Positions 6,212 to 12,101 of a stretch of 12,101 bases of DNA are shown piece after piece (within the stretch, counting starts at the first letter, position 1; each line of letters begins with the position of its first letter). Under the pieces are notes generated by a model, which did not search any database, had not been told where the DNA came from, and saw nothing but the letters and a program-made list of their open reading frames with translations. Origin of the DNA: Acidobacteriota bacterium (GTDB lineage: Bacteria > Acidobacteriota > Polarisedimenticolia > Gp22-AA2); assembly GCA_016177515.1 (NCBI GenBank), contig JACOUZ010000196.1, forward strand, positions 1 through 12,101, written 5' to 3'. The position numbers and the translations under genes were made by a program.

Positions 6212-7666
6212 CGGGAAGTCGCCAGGTCCGAGCCCACATTCCGCAGCCGGCTTCTGTTCGCTTCCATCCTCTTTACGTCCCTGCTTGTGGCCGATCTGTT
6301 CATCTTCGGCCACCTGGCCTTCAGCGATCTGAGCCACCGCGTGATCGACAGGGCGCTGCGGGCTTCGCTCCGGACCCTCGAAGCGCGCCAGGCGGGACCG
6401 ACACTGTCCGACGCCGACGAGGCCGACGCCGGGCCCCCGCCGGCCGAGCCGTGCCCGCCGGGCAATCCCCAGTCCCCGGCGCAGGTCCGGCCGTGCCTGA
6501 CGAAACCCCCTGAGCCCGGCGCCGTGCCGCGCATCTTCAGGTCCCGCAGCTACCGCATGCAGAGGGTGGTGACCGACATGGAGGGGCGGGTCCTGTGGGT
6601 CGGGTACGAGGCCGGAGAGCGGAGAAACGTGGCCGGACCGCCCGGCGAGGCGCCGCTCCCCGGCCACCCGGGGATGACCGAGGAATGGCAGGTCGGCGGC
6701 CGCCCCCAGAAAGTGGTGGCCGTCCGGCGCGCGAACGAGCCGGGCGCCGCCGGCATCCTCGAAGCAGGCGTGCCGAGCGAGCTGATCGAGAAGGAGATCG
6801 CGGAGCTCAGGCACGACCTTCAAGTCAAACTGTGGATTGGGGCGGGGATCGCGATCCTGATTCTGGTCGTGGCGTTCGGGTACGTGCTGCGCCTGCTGCA
6901 CCGCACGCGGCTGCTCGAAGCCCAGGCGCAGATGGACGATCGACTGGCGTTCGTGGGGGCGCTGGCGGCCGGCCTGGCGCACGAGATTCGCAACCCCCTG
7001 AACGTCCTGAGCATGAACCTGCAAATGCTCGAGGAGGAGCTGGTCGAGCGCACCCCCGCGGGGTCCGGCGAGGACGCGCGCGAATACCTAGCGGCCCTGC
7101 AGGGAGAGATCCGCCGCCTCAGCACGCTGGTCAACAACTTCCTGAGCTACGCGCGCCCCCACCAGCCGCGCTTCGAGAGCAAGGACCTGAACGCCATCCT
7201 GCGCGACCTCGCCGTCTTCCTGCGTCCGGAGTTCGAGAACCGCAAGCTGACGCTCCGTGAGGACCTGTCGGCGTACCTGCCGCCCGTCGATCTCGACGAG
7301 GCGCTGATCCGGCAGGCGGTGATGAACATCCTGATCAACGCCACCCAGGTCCTCAAGGAGGGCGGCACGGTGGCCGTCACGAGCCGGGTGGGGCCGCAGG
7401 GGGAGGCGATCCTGACCGTCGAGGACGACGGCCCCGGCATTCCGCCGGCCGACCGGGAGCGGATCTTCGAGGTGTTCTTCTCCAGCCGGGGGGGCGGCAC
7501 CGGGCTGGGCCTGCCGATCGCCGCCCGCATCCTGCAGGCGCACGGCGGCTCGATCGCCGTGGAGAGCGAGATGGGCAAGGGGGCCCGCTTCATCCTGATG
7601 CTGCCGCGGCGCCACCCGGAAGCGGAGTCCTCCCCCGGCCGGATTGCCGCGACGGCGGCGCCGTGA
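6209..7666 (+). CDS. Membrane-bound sensor histidine kinase, NtrB/ZraS type
   Basis: 485 residues from TTG 6209. Transmembrane helix 1 spans about residues 15-38 (LLFASILFTSLLVADLFIF) and helix 2 about 208-231 (LWIGAGIAILILVVAFGYVL). They enclose about 170 periplasmic residues rich in Pro and acidic residues, with no sensor domain I recognise. A short linker without an obvious HAMP domain leads to the dimerisation helix with phospho-acceptor His258 (GLAHEIRNPLNVLSMNL). The ATPase domain has an N-box with NILINATQ (Asn373/Asn377), the G1 box DDGPGIP (406-412), the F region VFFSSRGGG and the G2 box GTGLGLPIA (430-438). The kinase presumably autophosphorylates His258 and passes phosphate to Asp56 of the NtrC-type regulator two genes downstream. 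Its TGA overlaps the GTG of ligA by 4 bases, so translation is probably coupled. The signal sensed cannot be told from sequence. Confidence 0.93.
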   Translation: MREVARSEPTFRSRLLFASILFTSLLVADLFIFGHLAFSDLSHRVIDRALRASLRTLEARQAGPTLSDADEADAGPPPAEPCPPGNPQSPAQVRPCLTKPPEPGAVPRIFRSRSYRMQRVVTDMEGRVLWVGYEAGERRNVAGPPGEAPLPGHPGMTEEWQVGGRPQKVVAVRRANEPGAAGILEAGVPSELIEKEIAELRHDLQVKLWIGAGIAILILVVAFGYVLRLLHRTRLLEAQAQMDDRLAFVGALAAGLAHEIRNPLNVLSMNLQMLEEELVERTPAGSGEDAREYLAALQGEIRRLSTLVNNFLSYARPHQPRFESKDLNAILRDLAVFLRPEFENRKLTLREDLSAYLPPVDLDEALIRQAVMNILINATQVLKEGGTVAVTSRVGPQGEAILTVEDDGPGIPPADRERIFEVFFSSRGGGTGLGLPIAARILQAHGGSIAVESEMGKGARFILMLPRRHPEAESSPGRIAATAAP

Positions 7667-9708
7667 ACGACGCGGCGCGGCGGGAAGGGATCCCGCCCAC
7701 GCGCGAGGCGGCGGCGCGCCGCGCCGAGGAGCTGCGCCGGGAAATCTGGCGCCACCGCAAACGCTATTACGCCGACAACGCCCCCGAGATCTCCGACGCC
7801 GAGTACGACCTCCTCGAAAGGGAGCTTGCCACGATCGAGGGGGCGCACCCTGACCTGGTCACCGCCGACTCGCCGACGCAGCGGGTCGGCGCCGAGGTCC
7901 AGGGGGACCTCCCCACCGTCCGGCACGCCGTGGCGATGCTCAGCCTGGACAACGCCACGTCCCCCGAGGAGCTGCGCGAGTGGCACGCCCGCCTGCTGCG
8001 CGTCCTCGGGCGCGACGACGTGCCGCTCACGGCCGAGCTCAAGATCGACGGCGTGTCGGTGTCCCTCATCTACGAGAACGGATCGCTCGTTCGGGGCGTG
8101 TCCCGGGGCGACGGGGTCCTGGGCGAGGAGGTCACGGTCAGCATCCGCACCATCCCCTCCGTCCCTCTGCGGCTCCTCCGGCCGGTGCCGTTCCTGGAGG
8201 TGCGCGGCGAAGTGTACTACCCGGTCGCCGCCTTCCGGGAGATGAACCGCCGGCGGGAGGAGGCCGGCGAGCCTCCCTTCGCCAATCCGCGCAACGCCGC
8301 GGCCGGGACGATCAGGCTGCTCGATCCCAGGCTGGCGGCCCGGCGCCCCCTGGATCTCCTGGTCTGGAACCTGGCGCGCCTGTCGGGCGAGCGCCCGCCG
8401 GAGGCGCACTCCGGCTGCCTCGAGTTCCTGCGCGGCCTGGGGTTCCGCGTGAACCCGACCACGCCCTGCCGTACGATCGACGACGTGGAGGCCTACTACC
8501 GGGAATGGCAGGAGAAGCGCGACACGCTGCCGTTCGAGGTGGACGGCTGCGTGATCAAGGTCGATCCGATCGGCCTGCAAGATACGGCCGGCGCAACCGC
8601 GCGGGCGCCCCGCTGGGCGGTGGCCTTCAAGTTCCCGCCCCGCCAGGCGACGACCACGGTGAAGGGGATCGAGATCAACGTCACGCGCTCCGGGGCGCTC
8701 ACGCCGGTGGCCGTCCTCGAGCCGGTGTCGATCGGCGGCGCCACGATCTCGCGCTCGACCCTGCACAACGAAGACGAGATGGAGCGCAAGGACGTGCGCA
8801 TCGGCGATCGCGTCCTGGTCGAGCGGGGCGGGGACGTGATCCCGAGGATCGTCAAGGTCATCCTCGAGGCCCGCCCGGCGTCGGCGGAGAAATTCGCCAT
8901 GCCGCGCACCTGCCCGGTCTGCGGCGCCGCCGCGCCGCGGGCCGAGGGCGAGGTCTACGGCCGCTGCGCCAACGTCTCCTGCCCGGCGCGCCTGAAGGAG
9001 TCGATCCGGCACTTCGCGCAGCGCGAGGCGATGAACATCGAAGGGCTGGGAGAGGCGCTGGTGGGCCAGCTCGTCGACCGCGGCCTGGTGCGCGGGGTCG
9101 CCGGCCTCTATCACCTGAAGGCGCCGGAGCTCGCGGGCCTGGAGCGCATGGGGAAGAAGTCGGCGGAGAACCTGGCGCGCGAGATCGAGAAGAGCAAGTC
9201 CGCGCCGTTCGAGCGCGTCCTCTACGCCCTCGGCATCCGCTTCGTCGGCGAGCGCACGGCGGCGCTCCTGGCCGAGGCGTTTCCGGACATCGAGGCGCTC
9301 GGGGGGGCGCCGAAAGAGGCGCTGATGGAGGTCTTCGAGGTCGGCCCGAAGGTCGCCGACGCCATCCGCCAGTTCTTCGAAGAGCCCCGGAACGCGCGGC
9401 TTGTCGAAAAGCTCGCGGCGGCCGGCGTCAACCTGCGAGCCGGCGACCGGCCGGCGGCGGTCGAGGGGCCGTTCACCGGGAAGGCCTGCGTGATCACCGG
9501 CACGATCGACGGGTGGCCGCGGGACAAAATCAAGAAACTGCTGAGACGCCAGGGAGCGCACGTGTCCGGGTCGGTGTCCAGGAAGACCGACATCCTGATC
9601 GCCGGCGCCGACGCGGGCACGAAGCTTGAGAAGGCCCGCTCCTTCGGGGTGCGGGTGGTGGAGACCGGGGAGTTCCTGAAACTGGCCGGCGGCGCGACGG
9701 AGCCCTAG
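7663..9708 (+). CDS. ligA: NAD-dependent DNA ligase LigA
   Basis: The 681-residue length is typical of bacterial LigA (about 670). It seals nicks in DNA at replication forks and in repair, using NAD+ to adenylate itself. Domain order is complete: domain Ia with YY--D-PEISDAEYD (residues 35-49), which binds the nicotinamide half of NAD+; the adenylation core with Lys127 in ELKIDG; RGEVYYP and EVDGCVIKV; AFKFPP (motif V type); an OB fold; a four-cysteine zinc finger (Cys417, 420, 435, 440); helix-hairpin-helix repeats; and a C-terminal BRCT domain from about residue 602 (FTGKACVITGTIDG). The GTG start at 7663 overlaps the kinase stop (GTGA), and the TAG is 2 bases before the regulator ATG. It is therefore in the middle of a two-component operon, an uncommon place for an essential replication gene. 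All catalytic residues I can check are present. Confidence 0.98.
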   Translation: MNDAARREGIPPTREAAARRAEELRREIWRHRKRYYADNAPEISDAEYDLLERELATIEGAHPDLVTADSPTQRVGAEVQGDLPTVRHAVAMLSLDNATSPEELREWHARLLRVLGRDDVPLTAELKIDGVSVSLIYENGSLVRGVSRGDGVLGEEVTVSIRTIPSVPLRLLRPVPFLEVRGEVYYPVAAFREMNRRREEAGEPPFANPRNAAAGTIRLLDPRLAARRPLDLLVWNLARLSGERPPEAHSGCLEFLRGLGFRVNPTTPCRTIDDVEAYYREWQEKRDTLPFEVDGCVIKVDPIGLQDTAGATARAPRWAVAFKFPPRQATTTVKGIEINVTRSGALTPVAVLEPVSIGGATISRSTLHNEDEMERKDVRIGDRVLVERGGDVIPRIVKVILEARPASAEKFAMPRTCPVCGAAAPRAEGEVYGRCANVSCPARLKESIRHFAQREAMNIEGLGEALVGQLVDRGLVRGVAGLYHLKAPELAGLERMGKKSAENLAREIEKSKSAPFERVLYALGIRFVGERTAALLAEAFPDIEALGGAPKEALMEVFEVGPKVADAIRQFFEEPRNARLVEKLAAAGVNLRAGDRPAAVEGPFTGKACVITGTIDGWPRDKIKKLLRRQGAHVSGSVSRKTDILIAGADAGTKLEKARSFGVRVVETGEFLKLAGGATEP

Positions 9709-9710
9709 GG

Positions 9711-11126
9711 ATGGCCGGATCGAAGGGTCTCGTGGTCGTCATCGACGACGACGAGGGGAACCGCAAGAGCATCGAGATGGCGCTGCGCAAGGACGGCTAC
9801 GGCGTCAGGTCGTTCGCCTCAGGGCCGCAGGGGCTCGAGTACTTGAAGGAGAACGGCGCCGACCTCCTGGTCACCGACCTGCGCATGCCCGGGATGGACG
9901 GGCTCGAGGTCCTGAAGGTGGCGAAGCTCCACGACCCCGGCCTGGCGGTCCTGGTGATCACCGGCTTCGGATCGGTCGAGTCGGCCGTCGACGCCATGAA
10001 GCAGGGGGCCGACGATTATTTGCAGAAGCCGGTCAATCTCGTCGAGCTGCGCAAGCGCGTGGCCGCGGCGGTGGAGAAGCGCCGCCTGGCCCAGGAGGTG
10101 CGCCAGCTCCGGGAGCGGCTGGAGGAGAAGTTTTCCTTCGGCACCATCATCGGCGCCTCCCGAGCCATGCAGCAGGTGCTGCACCAGCTCTCGCTCGTGG
10201 CCCCCACTCGCAGCAGCGTCCTGATCATCGGGGAGAGCGGCACCGGCAAGGAGCTGATCGCCAACGCCCTGCACCAGAACTCTCCGCGCAAGGAGTTCCG
10301 CTTCCTGCCGATCAACTGCGCCGCCATCCCGGCCGACATCCTGGAGAGCGAGCTGTTCGGCCACGAGCGTGGCGCCTTCACCGGCGCCGTGCAGCGCAAG
10401 GCGGGCAAGTTCGAGCTGGCGGACCGGGGCACGCTGTTTCTCGACGAAATCGGCGAGCTGCCGCTGGCGCTGCAGGCCAAGCTGCTGCGCGGCCTGGAGG
10501 ACCGCTCGTTCATGCGCGTCGGCGGCACGGAGACGATCACCGTGGACGTGCGCATCATCGCAGCGACCAACTCCAACCTGGAGGCCCGGGTGGCGGCCGG
10601 CACCTTCCGGAACGACCTGTATTACCGATTGAAGGTCCTCACCATCGAGATCCCCCCCCTGCGCGAGCGGCCCGAGGACGTCCCCCTGCTGGCGCGCCGG
10701 TTCTTCGAGTCCTTCAAGGCGGAGAACAGCCGCCCTAATCTGCAAGTCTCGCCCGAGGTGATCGAGGTCCTGACGCAGGCTCGCTGGGAGGGGAACGTCC
10801 GCGAGCTGCGCAACCTGATCGAAAGCCTCGTCATCCTGGCGGGCGGCGACACGAAGGTCATTACCCTCGAGCACCTGCCGGAAAACTACCGCACGCCGCC
10901 GCCGGCCCCCGTCGCCCCCCGACCGGAAACCGGACAACCCCGGACGATGGAGGAGATCGAGAAGGAGGCTATCCTGAAGACCCTCGAGCAGACCGGCGGG
11001 AACCGCACGCGCGCCGCCGATCTGCTCGGCATCGGCCTGCGCACCCTGCAGCGCAAGCTCCGGGAGTACGAGCAGGCGCAGGGTGAGGGCCGCCCCGCCA
11101 GCGACAGCCACCCGGGCGAAGACTGA
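9711..11126 (+). CDS. NtrC-family sigma-54-dependent response regulator
   Basis: 471 residues in three domains. The receiver (about 7-120) has the acidic pocket VIDDDE, phospho-acceptor Asp56 (VTDLRMPGMDG), Thr in VITGFGS and Lys in LQKPV. The AAA+ domain (about 140-370) has Walker A GESGTGK (174-180), the sigma-54-contacting GAFTGA loop (221-226), Walker B GTLFLDEIGEL and the arginine-finger region FRNDLYYRL. The C-terminal Fis-type helix-turn-helix (about 418-453) reads GGNRTRAADLLGIGLRTLQRKL. When phosphorylated, most likely by the kinase at 6209-7666, such proteins form rings that hydrolyse ATP to open sigma-54 polymerase promoters. The GGAG at 9699-9702, inside the ligA end, gives an 8-base spacing to ATG. 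A textbook sigma-54 promoter lies about 190 bases downstream of the stop and is the obvious candidate target. Confidence 0.97.
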   Translation: MAGSKGLVVVIDDDEGNRKSIEMALRKDGYGVRSFASGPQGLEYLKENGADLLVTDLRMPGMDGLEVLKVAKLHDPGLAVLVITGFGSVESAVDAMKQGADDYLQKPVNLVELRKRVAAAVEKRRLAQEVRQLRERLEEKFSFGTIIGASRAMQQVLHQLSLVAPTRSSVLIIGESGTGKELIANALHQNSPRKEFRFLPINCAAIPADILESELFGHERGAFTGAVQRKAGKFELADRGTLFLDEIGELPLALQAKLLRGLEDRSFMRVGGTETITVDVRIIAATNSNLEARVAAGTFRNDLYYRLKVLTIEIPPLRERPEDVPLLARRFFESFKAENSRPNLQVSPEVIEVLTQARWEGNVRELRNLIESLVILAGGDTKVITLEHLPENYRTPPPAPVAPRPETGQPRTMEEIEKEAILKTLEQTGGNRTRAADLLGIGLRTLQRKLREYEQAQGEGRPASDSHPGED

Positions 11127-11311
11127 CTCCGGCCGGACACCGAATCCGGCGCCAATTTGGCGCGCCGCGGATGGCTGCCCGGCTTCTCCCGGCGCGGGTC
11201 GGCCAGATCCACTCCCGCCCGCCATCGTGGCCCCGCCCGCACCCGGGTCATAAGCCCATGTTGGGCAACCGGTTGGCCGCTCCGCCATAACCCCTCGTCG
11301 GGGGCGGGGAA
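11127..11311 (+). promoter_or_regulatory. Upstream regulatory region with symmetric elements, possible activator binding sites
   Basis: This non-coding gap has several symmetric elements: the 10-bp palindrome TCCGGCCGGA (11128-11137), a GCGCCA-ATT-TGGCGC hairpin (11149-11163), GCCCA-TGT-TGGGC (11254-11266) running directly into the 10-bp palindrome CAACCGGTTG (11266-11275), and CCCCGCCC (11231-11238) mirrored by GGGCGGGG (11302-11309). The first two, just after the regulator stop, may help end the upstream transcript, though no T tract follows. The 11254-11275 cluster is centred about 70 bases before the predicted sigma-54 start, close to where activator sites lie. In DNA this GC-rich, short symmetric words occur often by chance, so the assignment is tentative. 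Confidence 0.3.
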
Positions 11312-11326
11312 TGGCACATGCCTTGC
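11312..11326 (+). promoter_or_regulatory. Sigma-54 (-24/-12) promoter
   Basis: TGGCAC (11312-11317), 5 bases, TTGC (11323-11326), then T: this matches the sigma-54 consensus TGGCAC-N5-TTGCW, with the invariant GG and GC dinucleotides exactly 10 bases apart. Transcription is expected near 11338, about 4 bases before the ATG (11342) of the receiver protein. It lies directly downstream of the gene for a sigma-54 activator. Confidence 0.8.
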
Positions 11327-11341
11327 TCATCACAGGTCGCC

Positions 11342-11734
11342 ATGCGCAGGGTGATCTTGATCGTCGACGACGATCCCGCCGTACTCCGGTCGTACGGACA
11401 TCTGGTCCGCAGGCTGGGCTGCCTGGTCGTGCTCGCGGAGGATTCGGAAAGGGTGCTGGCCGATCCGGACAGCCTGCGCGGCGTGGATCTGCTCATCCTC
11501 GACCAGCGCATGCCCAGGACCAGCGGGCTCGACCTACTGGCCGGCCTGAGGCGCCGGGAGGCGGGCGCGGCACCGCCCGCGGTGATCCTGATCAGCGCGT
11601 TTCTGAGCGAGGAGAACAGGGAGCGCGCGGCACGGCTGGGCGTCTTTGAGGTCATCGAGAAGCCGGTCAACGCCGCGCATCTGCTGGCGAGCGTGCGGGT
11701 GGCCCTGGAGGGCCGGCCGCCGCGCCGTCCTTGA
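11342..11734 (+). CDS. Stand-alone receiver-domain (CheY-like) response regulator
   Basis: 130 residues consisting of one receiver domain and nothing else. The acidic pocket is VDDD (residues 8-11), the phospho-acceptor is Asp54 (LILDQRMP), the switch Ser is in ILISAF and the conserved Lys in VIEKPV. With no output domain it probably acts by protein-protein contact, as a phosphate sink or relay, or as a modulator of the kinase. ATG 11342 is chosen because the receiver fold begins at once (RRVILIVDDDP). An in-frame ATG at 11318 would add 8 residues but lies inside the sigma-54 promoter. An AGGT at 11333-11336 could be a ribosome binding site on any longer transcript, but the sigma-54 transcript would start after it. 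The Tyr at position 18 and the Leu/Arg-rich helix after it are normal for the family. Sigma-54 control is inferred from the promoter. Confidence 0.88.
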   Translation: MRRVILIVDDDPAVLRSYGHLVRRLGCLVVLAEDSERVLADPDSLRGVDLLILDQRMPRTSGLDLLAGLRRREAGAAPPAVILISAFLSEENRERAARLGVFEVIEKPVNAAHLLASVRVALEGRPPRRP

Positions 11735-11759
11735 CGCAGTGTCGGGGTGGCCCTATACT
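11731..11759 (+). promoter_or_regulatory. Sigma-70 promoter of the Do/HtrA-type protease gene
   Basis: TTGACG (11731-11736), exactly 17 bases, TATACT (11754-11759): both boxes match consensus at 5 of 6 positions. The start would be near 11766. The TGA stop of the receiver gene (11732-11734) is inside the -35 box. It lets the protease be expressed without sigma-54, with read-through from the upstream promoter as an extra input. Confidence 0.72.
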
Positions 11760-11780
11760 GAATTTTCTCAAGGAGAGATG

Positions 11781-12101
11781 ATGTCAATGACGAGAAGGGG
11801 GCAACCGGTCACGCTCGCGCTGATCGCGGCGGCCTCCATGATTTTCGGCATGGTCCTGGCCGGAGGGCTGCACCTGACGCGCTCCGGGCAGGCGGGCGAC
11901 AGGGCGGAAGACCGGCCGCTGCACGCCGCGGCGCGGGCCCAGATGGCGGCCGGCCAGGGCGCGATGGCGGGCGCTCCGGGGTCCTTCGCCGACATCGCGG
12001 AGAAGGTCAACCCGGCCGTGGTCAGCATCACCTCCACCGAAACCGTGAAGCCGAGGGAGAAAGGCCGCGGGCGGCCGCCGTTCCACGGCGATCCCTTCGA
12101 G
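11781..12101 (+). CDS. Do/HtrA-type periplasmic serine protease (partial, N-terminus only)
   Basis: 107 codons are present before the window ends. The protein starts with a basic n-region (MTRR) and a hydrophobic segment at about residues 10-30 (VTLALIAAASMIFGMVLAGG), a signal peptide or membrane anchor. A low-complexity Ala/Gly/Gln stretch follows, then SFADIAEKVNPAVVSITSTE, the characteristic opening of the Deg/HtrA protease domain, and a basic loop ending FHGDPFE, as before the FF motif of many Do proteases. The catalytic His-Asp-Ser and PDZ domains lie beyond the window. AGGAG (11771-11775) is 5 bases from ATG 11781; two other in-frame ATGs (11778 and 11787) are possible, with worse spacings of 2 and 11. 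These proteases degrade or refold damaged envelope proteins. The family assignment rests on the N-terminal pattern only. Confidence 0.85.
   Translation, partial: MSMTRRGQPVTLALIAAASMIFGMVLAGGLHLTRSGQAGDRAEDRPLHAAARAQMAAGQGAMAGAPGSFADIAEKVNPAVVSITSTETVKPREKGRGRPPFHGDPFE

Noticed and set aside
7147..9561. An 804-residue open frame antisense to ligA and the kinase end
   Set aside because: It is a GC-rich shadow: Arg/Asp/His/Val-rich without family motifs, while the plus strand encodes a complete LigA with all catalytic residues.
9819..11333. A 504-residue minus-strand open frame opposite the NtrC-type regulator
   Set aside because: No motifs are visible. The opposite strand encodes a full sigma-54 activator.

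Overview
The window is about 12 kb of very GC-rich DNA with dense, mostly short-gapped genes from a diderm (Gram-negative-type) bacterium. An outer-membrane OmpA-like protein, a probable lipoprotein, a periplasmic Do-type protease and sigma-54 regulation all point to a diderm. The overall style (two-domain M16 peptidase, thrombospondin-type-3 OmpA protein, NtrB/NtrC-type pair) would fit Acidobacteriota or a related GC-rich phylum. That placement is inference; no ribosomal or other phylogenetic marker gene was used.

Left part (1-4211): a partial conserved protein of unknown function on the minus strand (resembling DUF6687, with an HFDTDG motif) is divergent from a small SnoaL/NTF2-like probable lipoprotein. 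Plausible sigma-70 promoters face both ways in the gap. Next comes a two-domain M16 zinc peptidase gene. Its two halves lie in different frames and the joining region lacks roughly 30-35 residues, so as sequenced it is broken by an internal deletion (natural, or an assembly error).

Middle (4212-6208): the M16 gene converges on a minus-strand OmpA-like gene, with a perfect 8-bp hairpin between them. The OmpA-like protein has a signal peptide, a beta-barrel, six calcium-binding type-3 repeats, an OmpA peptidoglycan-binding domain and a Pro/Ala/Glu tail encoded by a 39-bp tandem repeat. Its upstream region carries a TTGACA-N18-TAGGAT promoter.

Right part (6209-12101): a tightly packed plus-strand operon holds a membrane histidine kinase (TTG start), NAD-dependent DNA ligase ligA (overlapping by 4 bases) and an NtrC-type sigma-54 activator (2-base gap). 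The kinase and regulator look like a cognate pair, so a housekeeping ligase sits inside a two-component operon. A 215-bp gap follows with a consensus -24/-12 sigma-54 promoter, whose predicted transcript starts about 4 bases before the ATG of a stand-alone receiver protein. Behind it, with its own sigma-70 promoter, begins a Do/HtrA-type envelope protease that runs off the window. The simplest reading is a sensory module (kinase, sigma-54 activator, single-domain receiver) next to envelope proteins and proteases. A role in envelope stress is inference. I saw no rRNA, tRNA, CRISPR array, insertion sequence or phage gene.
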